Assembly: GCA_947475525.1 (NCBI GenBank)
Contig: CANJMI010000027.1
Span: forward strand, 1 to 50,131
Direction of reading: 5' to 3'
DNA length: 50,131 nucleotides
From: Polyangiaceae bacterium
Lineage (GTDB): Bacteria > Myxococcota_A > Polyangia > Polyangiales > Polyangiaceae
In this document: positions 40,507 to 49,287 of the stretch, piece after piece
How the letters are laid out: every line of letters starts with the position of its first letter
How positions within the stretch are numbered: the first letter of the stretch is position 1
Notes under the pieces: model-generated
What the model was told of the DNA's origin: nothing
The model's input: only the letters and a program-made list of their open reading frames with translations
Database searches by the model: none
Position numbers and translations under genes: made by a program

Positions 40507-43242
40507 ATGCTGAACGTCCGTCGCCTCGCATGCGCGTGCGCGCTCCCGCTCCTCCTCGCGGCGAGCGAAACGCAGGCGCAGGAGCAGGCGGGTGTTCCCG
40601 AAGATGCCCCGCGATTCGACTCGAGAGGCCGTCCTGTTGCGCCAACCGCAATCCCTCCGAAGCCCGAGGATCTGACGCTGCCCGAACGCACGAGCGAGGT
40701 GCAACCCGAGTACACGAAAGAAGCCCTCGACGCCGCAATTCGAGGGTCGGTGTTTCTCAAGATCACGATCGACGTCGATGGCACCGTCGTCGCCGCTACG
40801 GTCGATCAGGGCCTCGGCCACGGTCTCGACGAGAGCGCCATCGCCGCAGCAAAGAAGCTCACGTTCGTCCCCGCGAAGCGGAAGGGAAAACCATTTCGCG
40901 CGACGATTCGCTACCAATTCGACTTCGACTTCAAGGAGCACTCTGTCGAGTCGGCACGCACGACCGGCGCCCTCCGCGTCACCATCCTCGCAAAAGACGA
41001 CGACGCTCCCCTCGTCACGGCGAAGGTCCGCCTCGCGAAGGTGGCGGCCGTTGCCCTCACCGCGCCTGCGCCGTCTACCGAGGTTCCGGTCGACGCAAAA
41101 GGCGGCTTCGTCGTGCCCTCGCTCGACGTGGGGGAGTACCGCGTCGCCGTCTCGGCAGAAGGCTTCGAGACCCTCGTCGTCATCGAGCCGATTGCCGCCA
41201 ACGAAGAAAACGTCGCGGTCTACCGCCTTACACGCACAGCCAAGGTTGCCGCTGCGGCCGCCCCCGGAGTGATCGAAATCGACGTAACGGGCGAGCGTCC
41301 CCCGCGCGAAGTCACCCGCCGCTCGATCGAGAAGCGTGAGCTCGAGCGCATCCCCGGCACGAACGGCGACGCGCTCCGTGCGCTGCAGAACCTCCCCGGC
41401 GTCGCGCGACCGCCTGGCCTCGCCGGCCTCCTGCTCGTGCGCGGCTCCGCACCGCAGGACACCCAAACCTTCATCGACGGGACCTTCGTCCCGCTGATCT
41501 ATCACTTCGGGGGACTGTCGAGCGTCGTGCCGACCGAGCTCTTGAACAGGATCGATTTCTACCCCGGCAACTTCAGCGCGCGCTACGGCCGCGCCACCGG
41601 CGGCATCGTCGACGCGGGCCTCCGTGCGCCGCGCAACGACGGCTTTCATGGCCTCGTACAGATGGACCTCATCGACGCGCGAGGCCTCATCGAAGGCCCG
41701 ATCCCCGACACCAACAAGAAGTGGTCCTTCGCCGTCGCTGCACGCCGAAGCTACCTCGACACGTGGCTCGGCCCCGTCCTCGAGAAAGCCGGCGCGGGCG
41801 TCACGCAAGCGCCCGTTTACTACGACTACCAGCTAATCCTCGACGGAAAACCGAAGACCGGTCACCACGTCCGCACGTCGTTCTACGGCTCGGATGACGG
41901 CATCGAGCTCCTCTTGAAACAGCCCTCGGCCAACGAACCAGGCCTAAGCGGAAGCCTCGGTCTGAAGACACAATTTCAACGCGCCGCGATGCAGTACGAC
42001 GTGGACTTAGGCGAGGGCTCGCGCTTTGACAGCTCGCTTTCCGTCGGGCGTGATCTCTTGCAGTTCAGCCTGGGCGATCTCTACTTCAAGGTCCAGTCCG
42101 TGAGCTTCTACGGCCGCGGTGAGTACACGACTCGACTCGCACGAAACGCGACGATGCACGTCGGCATGGACATGCTCGCCGGCGGCTACGACGTCGCCGT
42201 TCGCTTGCCTGCCCCACCCGCCCCCGGTCAGCCGCCGAACCAACCGTTCTCGACGCGCACCCCGCAAACCTTCGCCGATCGCGGCATGAACTACCGACCT
42301 GCCGGCTACGTCGAGATGGAGCTCACGCCGACCCCCCGGCTCCGCCTCGTGCCGGGCTTCCGCTTCGACTACGACAAGTTCACCAAGCGCAACGACTTCG
42401 CCCCGCGCTTCAACGCGCGCTACGTGATCCGGGATACGTTCCCCAAGACGACCGCGAAGTTTGGCGCCGGCGTATTCTATCAACCACCGACGCCGCAGCA
42501 GTCTCTGCCGCCGCTCGGGACCGCAAACCTGAAGTCGAATCGGGCGGTGCACTACGGGCTCGGCGTGGAGCAAGACGTGACGCGGCAAGTGGAGCTCTCC
42601 GTCGAGGGTTTTTACAAGCAGCTCGACAACTTCGTCGGTCAGAAACCTTCCGCGAGCGGCACGAGCGCCGAGTACGACAACTCCGTCACGGGCTACGTCG
42701 TGGGCGGCGAGCTCCTCATGAAATACAAAGCCGACGACAAGTTCTTCGGCTGGCTCGCCTACACACTCTCTCGCTCGGCGAGACAGAACGGACCGAACGA
42801 GCCCGAGTACCTCGTAAACTTCGATCAGACGCACATCCTCACCGCGCTTGGCAGCTACCGGCTCGGCGGCGGGTGGGAACTCGGCGCGCGCTTCCGCCTC
42901 ATAAGCGGCAACCTTATCACGCCAAACGTGTGCAACTCCGCGGCCATCGCCTGCGATCCAACTCGCATCGGCGGGCTCTTCCACGGCGCGTCCGGCGCTT
43001 ACACCGCCATTCCATTCGGCACGACGTCGAGTGAGCGGCTTCCACTCTTTCACTCGCTCGACATCCGAGTCGACAAAGCGTGGCAGTTTCAGGCGTGGAA
43101 ACTCTCGGCGTACCTCGACGTGCAGAACACTTACAACAATCAGAACACCGAGGGATTGTCTTACAACTTCAACTTCACGCAGCGGCAGTACGTATCGGGC
43201 CTACCGATCTTGCCGAGCCTTGGAATACGAGGTGATTGGTGA
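40507..43242 (+). CDS. TonB C-terminal domain fused to a TonB-dependent outer-membrane receptor
   Basis: A 911-residue exported protein (signal peptide ending SETQAQEQ). Residues ~55-140 are a TonB_C domain: LPERTSEVQPEYTKEALDAA, VFLKITIDVDGTV, GLDESAIAAAKKLTFVPAKR. Residues ~150-235 are a carboxypeptidase-regulatory-like beta-sandwich ending in GFVVPSLDVGEYRVAV. Residues ~255-380 are the plug (LRALQNLPGVARPPGLAGLL, VRGSAPQDTQTFIDG, IDFYPGNFSARYGRATGGIV) and the rest is a 22-strand barrel ending YVSGLPILPSLGIRGDW. Its N-terminal TonB_C domain is in the periplasm, where such domains normally contact receptors. The substrate is unknown. The stop overlaps the next start by one base. Confidence 0.87.
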   Translation: MLNVRRLACACALPLLLAASETQAQEQAGVPEDAPRFDSRGRPVAPTAIPPKPEDLTLPERTSEVQPEYTKEALDAAIRGSVFLKITIDVDGTVVAATVDQGLGHGLDESAIAAAKKLTFVPAKRKGKPFRATIRYQFDFDFKEHSVESARTTGALRVTILAKDDDAPLVTAKVRLAKVAAVALTAPAPSTEVPVDAKGGFVVPSLDVGEYRVAVSAEGFETLVVIEPIAANEENVAVYRLTRTAKVAAAAAPGVIEIDVTGERPPREVTRRSIEKRELERIPGTNGDALRALQNLPGVARPPGLAGLLLVRGSAPQDTQTFIDGTFVPLIYHFGGLSSVVPTELLNRIDFYPGNFSARYGRATGGIVDAGLRAPRNDGFHGLVQMDLIDARGLIEGPIPDTNKKWSFAVAARRSYLDTWLGPVLEKAGAGVTQAPVYYDYQLILDGKPKTGHHVRTSFYGSDDGIELLLKQPSANEPGLSGSLGLKTQFQRAAMQYDVDLGEGSRFDSSLSVGRDLLQFSLGDLYFKVQSVSFYGRGEYTTRLARNATMHVGMDMLAGGYDVAVRLPAPPAPGQPPNQPFSTRTPQTFADRGMNYRPAGYVEMELTPTPRLRLVPGFRFDYDKFTKRNDFAPRFNARYVIRDTFPKTTAKFGAGVFYQPPTPQQSLPPLGTANLKSNRAVHYGLGVEQDVTRQVELSVEGFYKQLDNFVGQKPSASGTSAEYDNSVTGYVVGGELLMKYKADDKFFGWLAYTLSRSARQNGPNEPEYLVNFDQTHILTALGSYRLGGGWELGARFRLISGNLITPNVCNSAAIACDPTRIGGLFHGASGAYTAIPFGTTSSERLPLFHSLDIRVDKAWQFQAWKLSAYLDVQNTYNNQNTEGLSYNFNFTQRQYVSGLPILPSLGIRGDW

Positions 43243-44312
43243 TGCGTCGACGTCGTTTGATCCTGAGTTCACTCACTGCACTCGGCATCGCGGCGAGCTG
43301 CGCTGCCAGCTTCGAGCCATCGAGCGAAGTCAACGGTCTGCGCATCCTCGGAGTCGAGGCTGACCTCCCCTACGCGAAACCCGGTGACACCGTCACGTTG
43401 ACGATGACGGTCACCGACGGCCTTGGCGACACGGCCGGAAAGCCGCGCCCACTGCAGCTCGTGTGGATTGGCGGCTGCGTGAATCCCGTCGGCGACCAAT
43501 ACTACTTGTGCTTCCAACAATTCGCGGCGCTCCTTGGCCAAGCTCTGCCAGGCGGCGCAGGCTCAGACCTCGTTAAATTTGCCGTAGCGACACCGGAGCA
43601 AGACGGCGAGCGGGGTGCGAGCTCGTTCTCCTTCGTGGTGCCCGAGGACATCGTCTCGCAGCGGCCCGTACCGGACGCAGGGCCGCACTATGGCATCGAG
43701 TACGTGTTCTTCGCGGCGTGCGCGGGGACCATCGCCCCAGCCGACTTCACGCAGACGGGTGCGGCGCCCGAGTTCCCGCTCAAATGCCTCGACGCCGATG
43801 GCAACGCACAAGGCGCGGACAGCTTTGTGCCTGGTTACACGCAAATTTACTCGTTTTCTGACGGGCGCTCGAATGAAAACCCACCGACGACCGCCCTCAC
43901 ACTCGACGGCGTCGAGCTGCCGAGCGAACCCGACGACGCCCCGATCTTCGCGCGCTGTGCCGTCACTACGGAAGAGCGCCGGCTGAGCGGATGCGCCGCA
44001 CCGATCGGACTCGACGCCTGCGAAGAACACAAGCTCAGCGCGACGGTGCCCGACGTCGCCGCCTTGCTGCCGGACTCCGGGGCCGACGTTGGCGGTGCGC
44101 GACGTGAGACAATTTGGGTGAGCTACTTCAGCGATGGCGGCACTGTCGGCGCCGGCGTCGCGCTCGTCAGCGACTCGTCGAAAGGTTACCAGGCCGAGCA
44201 CGAGACGACCTGGCTCACACCCGCCGAGCCTGGCCTCGTCTCGTTATGGGCAGTCACGCGCGACCAACAAGGCGGGCAGAGCGTCCGTCGCGGCTGGGTA
44301 CGGATCGAGTAG
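43242..44312 (+). CDS. Lipoprotein coupled to the TonB-receptor fusion
   Basis: A 356-residue protein with a short basic N-terminus (MRRRRLILSS) and lipobox GIAASC. The mature part starts with an Ig-like or PKD-like segment (GVEADLPYAKPGDTVTLTMT) and has several Cys and a closing strand SVRRGWVRIE. I know no name for this family, but lipoproteins of this kind often sit behind myxobacterial TonB receptors and may act as surface partners that capture the ligand. The ATG at 43242 shares its A with the receptor stop codon, so translation is coupled. TTG and GTG codons just upstream are in frame but unlikely. Confidence 0.68.
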   Translation: MRRRRLILSSLTALGIAASCAASFEPSSEVNGLRILGVEADLPYAKPGDTVTLTMTVTDGLGDTAGKPRPLQLVWIGGCVNPVGDQYYLCFQQFAALLGQALPGGAGSDLVKFAVATPEQDGERGASSFSFVVPEDIVSQRPVPDAGPHYGIEYVFFAACAGTIAPADFTQTGAAPEFPLKCLDADGNAQGADSFVPGYTQIYSFSDGRSNENPPTTALTLDGVELPSEPDDAPIFARCAVTTEERRLSGCAAPIGLDACEEHKLSATVPDVAALLPDSGADVGGARRETIWVSYFSDGGTVGAGVALVSDSSKGYQAEHETTWLTPAEPGLVSLWAVTRDQQGGQSVRRGWVRIE

Positions 44313-44319
44313 CCTTCAG
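44271..44319 (+). repeat. Imperfect repeat at the 3' end of a lipoprotein gene, copy 1
   Basis: The last codons and 3' flank of the lipoprotein gene (GGCGGGCAG ... CTGGGTACGGATCGAGTAG, CCTTCAG) recur at 48785-48847. In the 26 bases ending CCTTCAG, 23 are identical, and the stop codon is in the matched part. Confidence 0.6.
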
Positions 44320-44374
44320 GTTCGATCGAAAGAGACCGCGGAGTCGCCATGAGCAGCGTCGCCGAGGGGCGCAC

Positions 44375-45385
44375 TCATGTGGAGCGCGTCGAGAGCTCCG
44401 AGGCCCACGCATGCACGAGCGGCGCGAGAAGCGAACGGTCGCGGTTCTCGCCCCAGCGGACGAAGACCCACGCGCCGCCGAGCTGCGTGGGCTCGATGGC
44501 GGCGTCCTGCCAGCCGGCCGCGATGTCCGGATCCTCGGTGATCACTTTGGCGGAGTCCGACAGGCGCCAGGGCACCTTCGCGTCCGCGGGCATAGCCGGA
44601 TCGAGCACCGTCACGTCATCGTCATCGACCGAGCCCGCATCGTTCGGGTGCAGGAGGACGTAGTGCGACGCGACGGTATCGTCATAGGTTCCGGTCTTCA
44701 GCATGACCACGAAATTGGCGCGTTTTTCAGGCGACAGCGTGCGGTACGCGCGTACGAGGGCCGAGGAGCTCGCGCGCATACGCGGCCAACCCGGCTCGCC
44801 TGGCAAGTACTCCTCCTTCAAGCAGAGCTGCACCGCACCGCCCGTCACCTCCGCGACGAGGTCCGCGTAGAGCGTCGTCATCGAGAGACCGGACAGCGAG
44901 TAGTAGAGCGCTTCGTGGGCGGCGTCGTTCAGCGTCCTCGGCGTCCAGGGCGGGGTCGCAGGCGCCGCGAGCAACCTCAACACCATCGCGAGGCACGTCA
45001 GCATGCAGCCTTCGTTGGCGATGTTGTTGCCGTCGTCGAACTCGCGCAGGAGCAACGCCGCCTCTGCCGTGGAGTAGCCATCGAGCTCGGTCGCGGCCTG
45101 AATGACGAGGTCGCGGTCCCACATGACCTCCGCGCCCCACGCGGGATCATCCTGACGAAGCGGTAGCCCCGAGACGTCGAGCGCTCCATCCGGCGTCGCT
45201 GCGAGGTAGTCGAAGGGCTTCGTTGTCCCGTCGGACGGACAGTCGGACGCCGACTCAGCCGTAGCGCAGCCGCTGACGGCGCCGCTCGCACCGAGGCTCG
45301 CCACCGCACCAAGGAAAGTCCGGAGAAAGTCGCGACGAGCGGGCGGGGTCGAATGCGAGAGAGGAAGCGTCGAGCGGTTGTCCAT
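44375..45385 (-). CDS. C39-like cysteine peptidase with Tat signal and lipobox
   Basis: A 336-residue exported protein. The N-terminus has a twin-arginine motif (ARRDFLRTFLGAVAS) and a lipobox VSGC (C40), so it should fold in the cytosol, cross by Tat and stay on the membrane. The core has ANEGCMLTCLAMVL, matching the CGPxSLAMVL start of peptidase C39-like enzymes with C127 as nucleophile, then SHYVLLHPND with H241 and VTVLDPA with D262, giving Cys, His and Asp in the right order. The substrate is unknown; relatives process peptides or act in cell-to-cell toxicity. It is divergent from the legumain-domain lipoprotein, sharing a 274-base intergenic region. Confidence 0.65.
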   Translation of the reverse strand: MDNRSTLPLSHSTPPARRDFLRTFLGAVASLGASGAVSGCATAESASDCPSDGTTKPFDYLAATPDGALDVSGLPLRQDDPAWGAEVMWDRDLVIQAATELDGYSTAEAALLLREFDDGNNIANEGCMLTCLAMVLRLLAAPATPPWTPRTLNDAAHEALYYSLSGLSMTTLYADLVAEVTGGAVQLCLKEEYLPGEPGWPRMRASSSALVRAYRTLSPEKRANFVVMLKTGTYDDTVASHYVLLHPNDAGSVDDDDVTVLDPAMPADAKVPWRLSDSAKVITEDPDIAAGWQDAAIEPTQLGGAWVFVRWGENRDRSLLAPLVHAWASELSTRST

Positions 45386-45659
45386 CGGGCTTAGCGGAGC
45401 TTGTGCCGCTCCGTGATGGCGGCGTCAACGAGGTGCGCCTAGAGTCGCGCCTACAACTCTCACTAGGTGCGCCCGGAAGCGAAGACCAAGAGCACCAGGC
45501 GCGGGAAGATGCGATTGCCCTGACCTCGAGCAGGAGGCCTTGCCTGCCTCGAATTGGGCGACCGAACGCTTTCGGAGCAAGCACGCTGTGCCCTCATTTG
45601 CTAGGGTCCGTGCGCTGTCACGTTGCCTTTGGTCCCGCTTCGCTAGTCGTTGTTTATTT
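45386..45659. other. Divergent intergenic region between two protease lipoprotein genes
   Basis: 274 bases upstream of both the C39-like peptidase and the legumain-domain gene. No open frame with family likeness, no tRNA and no clear repeat were seen. It must contain both promoters; I could not pick out a convincing -35/-10 pair. Confidence 0.5.
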
Positions 45660-47927
45660 ATGAGTTTTTCACTTTCAACCCATCGCCGTCACTACGCCTT
45701 CGCGCGACTTTTCGCGGCCGCTCTCATCGTGAGCGCCTGCGGCGGCGAGGAGGAGAGCCGCGTCCGTCCGTTAGCGTCGGGTGAACCCTTGACGATCGCG
45801 CTCTTGGCGCCGTCCCTACCGAACGACGGCGGCATTCCCGACGCAGGCAAGAGCCCATTCGACTACGCCGTCGCGAAGGTGAACGAAGCCGGCGGGATCG
45901 CGGGGGGACGCCCCGTGAAGCTCGTGCCGTACACGTTCAGCTTGACGGACAACGACTTCGACGCGGTATCCGCCGAGGTCCTCGCGGACCCCAATGTGGT
46001 GGCGACGATCGGGCTCGCCGAGAGCAGCCAACTGATGACGCTCGCGCCATCGTTTATCGGCGCCGAGCGTCTCCTCATCGCCCCGAATGCGACGGCCGAC
46101 GAACTCCTCCGTGCGTTCGGCGGCGGCCAGTATTTTTGGCGGACGAAGCCATCGGACATCGGTCAGGCCGAGCTCCTCGTCACCTACGCGAAGCGGGTTC
46201 ACGCGAAGAAGCTCGGGCTCGTGACGAGCCTCGACACCGGCGGAATGACGTTTTTCACATGGATGGGCTTCTTCGCGACCGAACACGGCTACGACGCGAA
46301 AGACCTCCACATCGAACCGCTCACGGCCGATGCGGACTGCACAGCTCCGATGGCCGCCGTGCTCGCCGACGCCCCCGACGTCGTGTTCGTCGGCGCCGCC
46401 CAAGAGGTCGCCGGCAACTGCATCATTCACGCGTGGGCCGATTATCGGAAGGCGAACCCCACGAAGAACCCGCGCCTCGTCTTTGCCGACGCCGGCTACG
46501 ACTACACGCAGTACGGCATGAGCGCAGGACAGGATGCCGAAGGCCTCGAAGGCTTCGCGACCGTCGGACCGCTCGGCAACACCTTCGACGAGGACTACGC
46601 CGCATGGGCGGGCAAGGCCGGGTCGGGCAAGGCCGGGTCGGGCCCGAACGGCCGCAGTTCGCACGACGCGGTGCTCCTGCTCGCATACGGCCTCGACCGC
46701 ACGAACGGCGTCGGTGGCGCAGCCCTCGACAACGCGCTCCGCGAGCTGGTCGACACGCGCGGAACGAAGGTGGACGCGAGCGTCAGCGGGATCGCCGCGG
46801 GACTCAACGCGATCGAAGCGGGCGCACTCCCCGACATCACCGGAGAGACGGGCGAGCTCGAGTACTTGTCTGGGCTCTACGTCGATCCGGCGAACGCTCA
46901 TTACGGCCGTTGGAGCTACGAGTACGGGGGCTACATCGCGAAAGAGACTTACTGGACCGGCGAACCCGGGTTTCTATCCGCAGCCAAAGCGCTCGCGTTC
47001 CCGAGCGACGCGACGCTCGCGGCCCCGAATCTGAAGCCAGGCTTCACGCCTGCGAAACCACAATCGGACACGTGGGCGCTGGTGATGAGCTTCTCGGGAG
47101 GCTGGGAAAACTACCGGCACCAAGCCGATGGGCTGCGCCAATTCCAAGCGCTGCTCGCACTTGGGATCCCGCGTGACCACATCGTGCTCATCGGCGCCGA
47201 CGACCTCGCGACGTCTCCGAACAACACGCTGCCAGGCCAAGTGCGCAACCAAGCCAACGGGCCCAACATTTACGCAAACGTCACGTACGATTACACGCTG
47301 AACGACGTGACGGCGGCCGACGTCCTCAACATCTTGAAGGGGCAGAAGACCGCAACGACACCGACGGTGCTTGGGTCGACCGACGCCTCCAACGTCTACG
47401 TCTTCTTCAGCGGTCATGGCGGCACCAGCGGCATGCCCGTCGGCGCAGGCTCGGTCTCCGAAGGCTTGGCAGGAGGCACCATGACCACCCTCAGCCCTGC
47501 GGACTTTCGCGAGACGCTCTGCACGATGCAGGACGAAAAGCGGTACCGGCGCGTGCTCGTCGCCATCGAGGCATGTTACAGCGGCGCGTTTGGGAGCGTC
47601 TTCAATGGCGGGCTGCTGCTCGGTTGCAACGGCGACGGCGTAACGCCAGGCGATCCGTTGCTCGGCGTGATGCTCATGACCGCCGCGAACACGGTCGAGT
47701 CGTCGTACGCGGCGCAGTACGATAAGACGCTGAAGGCTTGGGTCGCTGACCAGTTCGCGGATCGCCTCGCCATGACGCTCTTCGAGGGCGGTGGAACGAG
47801 CGTCCCCGCCTACGACCTGTTCAAGTCGATAGCCAGCACGGTGTCCGGCGCGCACGTCTCGCTCTACAACGAGGGCGCCTACGGCAACGCCACCCAAGAC
47901 ACGTTCGCCGAGATCTTCAAGCCGTGA
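45660..47927 (+). CDS. Lipoprotein: periplasmic ligand-binding domain fused to a legumain-like (C13) protease
   Basis: A 755-residue exported lipoprotein with lipobox IVSACGG (C27). Residues ~43-430 are a type-1 periplasmic-binding fold of the branched-chain amino-acid receptor kind (LTIALLAPSLPNDGG, VLADPNVVATIGLAESSQLM, KKLGLVTSLDTGGMTF, VVFVGAAQEVAGNC). Residues ~470-740 match eukaryotic legumain: GGWENYRHQADGL (482-490 core), LPGQVRNQANGPNIYANV, NDVTAADVLNILKG, FFSGHGG with H586, IEACYSG with C639, and MTAANTVESSYAAQYD. The His-Gly then Glu-Ala-Cys order gives the clan CD dyad. Legumains cut after Asn or Asp. I infer a ligand-gated extracytoplasmic protease. The ATG at 45660 starts the signal peptide. 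Confidence 0.88.
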   Translation: MSFSLSTHRRHYAFARLFAAALIVSACGGEEESRVRPLASGEPLTIALLAPSLPNDGGIPDAGKSPFDYAVAKVNEAGGIAGGRPVKLVPYTFSLTDNDFDAVSAEVLADPNVVATIGLAESSQLMTLAPSFIGAERLLIAPNATADELLRAFGGGQYFWRTKPSDIGQAELLVTYAKRVHAKKLGLVTSLDTGGMTFFTWMGFFATEHGYDAKDLHIEPLTADADCTAPMAAVLADAPDVVFVGAAQEVAGNCIIHAWADYRKANPTKNPRLVFADAGYDYTQYGMSAGQDAEGLEGFATVGPLGNTFDEDYAAWAGKAGSGKAGSGPNGRSSHDAVLLLAYGLDRTNGVGGAALDNALRELVDTRGTKVDASVSGIAAGLNAIEAGALPDITGETGELEYLSGLYVDPANAHYGRWSYEYGGYIAKETYWTGEPGFLSAAKALAFPSDATLAAPNLKPGFTPAKPQSDTWALVMSFSGGWENYRHQADGLRQFQALLALGIPRDHIVLIGADDLATSPNNTLPGQVRNQANGPNIYANVTYDYTLNDVTAADVLNILKGQKTATTPTVLGSTDASNVYVFFSGHGGTSGMPVGAGSVSEGLAGGTMTTLSPADFRETLCTMQDEKRYRRVLVAIEACYSGAFGSVFNGGLLLGCNGDGVTPGDPLLGVMLMTAANTVESSYAAQYDKTLKAWVADQFADRLAMTLFEGGGTSVPAYDLFKSIASTVSGAHVSLYNEGAYGNATQDTFAEIFKP

Positions 47928-48796
47928 TGCACCCCACCATGCGAAGCAACCCTTGTACCGCAATCCGTCGGGCGACCGCGTTGGCCGCTCTGGTTTGGGG
48001 AGCCGCGAGGTGCGCATCGAAGGATGCAGGCACACCCGAGCCGCCCCCGCCTCCGCTGTGTCAATCCGTCAAGCGAACGTGCGCCGAGGTAAAAGGCTAC
48101 GCATGGAGCAAGGCGGTCACCGTAGAGTGCAACGACGCCGACGAGCTCTTCACCGTGCGCGCGAGCGGACTCCCGCCGGAGAAAGCGGACGTGACGATGC
48201 CCAAGCTCGAGGCACAAGATTGGGAGTTCCTCGTGCCGCTCTCGCCGCGCTGCGCCACCGCTCGTGAGAAGCTCGAAGGACGCAACGTGCCCCAAGGCTT
48301 GATGTTGAACGGCGTCGGTTTTTTCACGCCTTTCGACACCAACGGCGACGACCTCGTGAAGAACGCAATGGGGCTCGACGAGTGTCAGGGGATGCCGGGA
48401 GTCGGCTGCACCTACCAGTACCGCTCGCTCTCGCCCTGCATCTTCGGAGCCAGCGACGACGTCGCGAAACACCTAGAAAAAGATGGCCACGGCGCGCGGG
48501 TCGGGCTTGCGCTCGACGGCTTCGAGCTCTTCGCGACCCCAACGATTGCCGGCGAGCCGCCGCTCGACGCGTGCCACGGACACGAGACCGCGACGCGCGG
48601 CTATCACTACCATGCGTCAGCCGACGCCCCGTATCTGATGAGCTGTTTCGTCGGCGCGACGCGCGGCGACCTTCGCTACACGGCCACGTTGCCGGAGGAG
48701 TGCCTGCAAGGTTCGTCCGGCCCGAGCATGAGCATGGGGTCCGGGCCGCCGGAAATGAGTGGAACGGGCGGAATGGGCGGAATGGGCGGGCAGTGA
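47927..48796 (+). CDS. YHYH-domain protein, probable lipoprotein
   Basis: A 289-residue exported protein with a possible lipobox AARC and a Pro-rich linker (PEPPPPPLC). The body includes VPQGLMLNGVGFFTPFDTNG, LDACHGHETATRGYHYHASA and APYLMSCFVG. The GYHYH segment with a preceding CHGH is the signature of the YHYH domain, found in secreted bacterial proteins and thought to bind copper or another metal through its histidines. The tail is Met/Gly/Ser-rich (SMSMGSGPPEMSGTGGMGGM), also consistent with copper binding. It starts in TGATG overlap with the legumain gene, so the two are co-translated. ATG 47939 is an alternative start. Confidence 0.72.
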   Translation: MHPTMRSNPCTAIRRATALAALVWGAARCASKDAGTPEPPPPPLCQSVKRTCAEVKGYAWSKAVTVECNDADELFTVRASGLPPEKADVTMPKLEAQDWEFLVPLSPRCATAREKLEGRNVPQGLMLNGVGFFTPFDTNGDDLVKNAMGLDECQGMPGVGCTYQYRSLSPCIFGASDDVAKHLEKDGHGARVGLALDGFELFATPTIAGEPPLDACHGHETATRGYHYHASADAPYLMSCFVGATRGDLRYTATLPEECLQGSSGPSMSMGSGPPEMSGTGGMGGMGGQ

Positions 48797-48847
48797 AGCG
48801 CCGAGCCGTCGGGAGTGGCGGCTGCGTACGCGTCGAGTAGCCTTCAG
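48785..48847 (+). repeat. Imperfect repeat of a lipoprotein gene 3' end, copy 2
   Basis: GGCGGGCAG followed, with an insertion, by CTGCGTACGCGTCGAGTAG and CCTTCAG, matching 44271-44319. Read in frame it gives GGCVRVE and a stop, against RGWVRIE and a stop in copy 1, so it looks like the left-over tail of a related gene. Confidence 0.55.
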
Positions 48848-49052
48848 CGCCGCGTGATGCCGCGCCACCAGGGCCATGGCTGCAACGCCATCCTGTCGAT
48901 GTGCCACCAGGCGCGTACGCCAGCCCGACGCCATCGTCTCCTGGCGCGCCGTAGCCGTGGAGCAAGACGACCACCGGACCGTCGCCTCCACCGTCACCGT
49001 CGCTGCCCCCCGCGATCCGAACCGTGAGTCCGCCCAAGGTCTTCGTGCGCAT
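48844..49052 (-). pseudogene. Remnant of an alpha/beta-hydrolase (phospholipase/carboxylesterase type)
   Basis: From the ATG at 49052 the frame reads MRTKTLGGLTVRIAGGSDGD and GPVVVLLHGYGAPGDD, the first strand and oxyanion-hole loop of an esterase of the phospholipase/carboxylesterase family. The middle of the gene is then missing. A different frame continues with VRAWWHIDRMALQPW and reaches a stop at 48844. In intact relatives a GGRAWWxID segment lies tens of residues after the LLHGFGAPG loop. So there is an internal deletion and frameshift, and the catalytic Ser, Asp and His are all lost. Confidence 0.7.
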
Positions 49053-49287
49053 GCAGCGAGCCAAATGTTAAGCGTCACCGTCGTCCGCGAGGAGCGGCTC
49101 GGCATGGGGCAACTGGAGGTTGTTGCTCCTCCGCTTTACGTTCCTCGTCGATGATCAACCCCGAACTTAGTTCAGAAAAAGCCGAAAAAAACTTGAGAGA
49201 GAGAGAGACAGAGAGCACCATTCGTGCCTGATATCGGTCATCCGCGCTTAAACCGAGCGCCGTTCGACCGATGAAAGGCTATCCACG
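49053..49287. other. Non-coding stretch with AT-rich and GA-rich patches
   Basis: No gene is recognisable. The region contains A-rich runs (AGAAAAAGCCGAAAAAAAC near 49174-49192), then a GA microsatellite. Base composition drops well below the rest of the window. It probably includes the promoter of the small lipoprotein at 49288. Confidence 0.5.
49195..49215 (+). repeat. GA dinucleotide microsatellite
   Basis: Seven GA units (49195-49208), then CA, then GAGAG. Such simple repeats are rare in GC-rich bacterial DNA and can change length by slippage. Confidence 0.9.
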
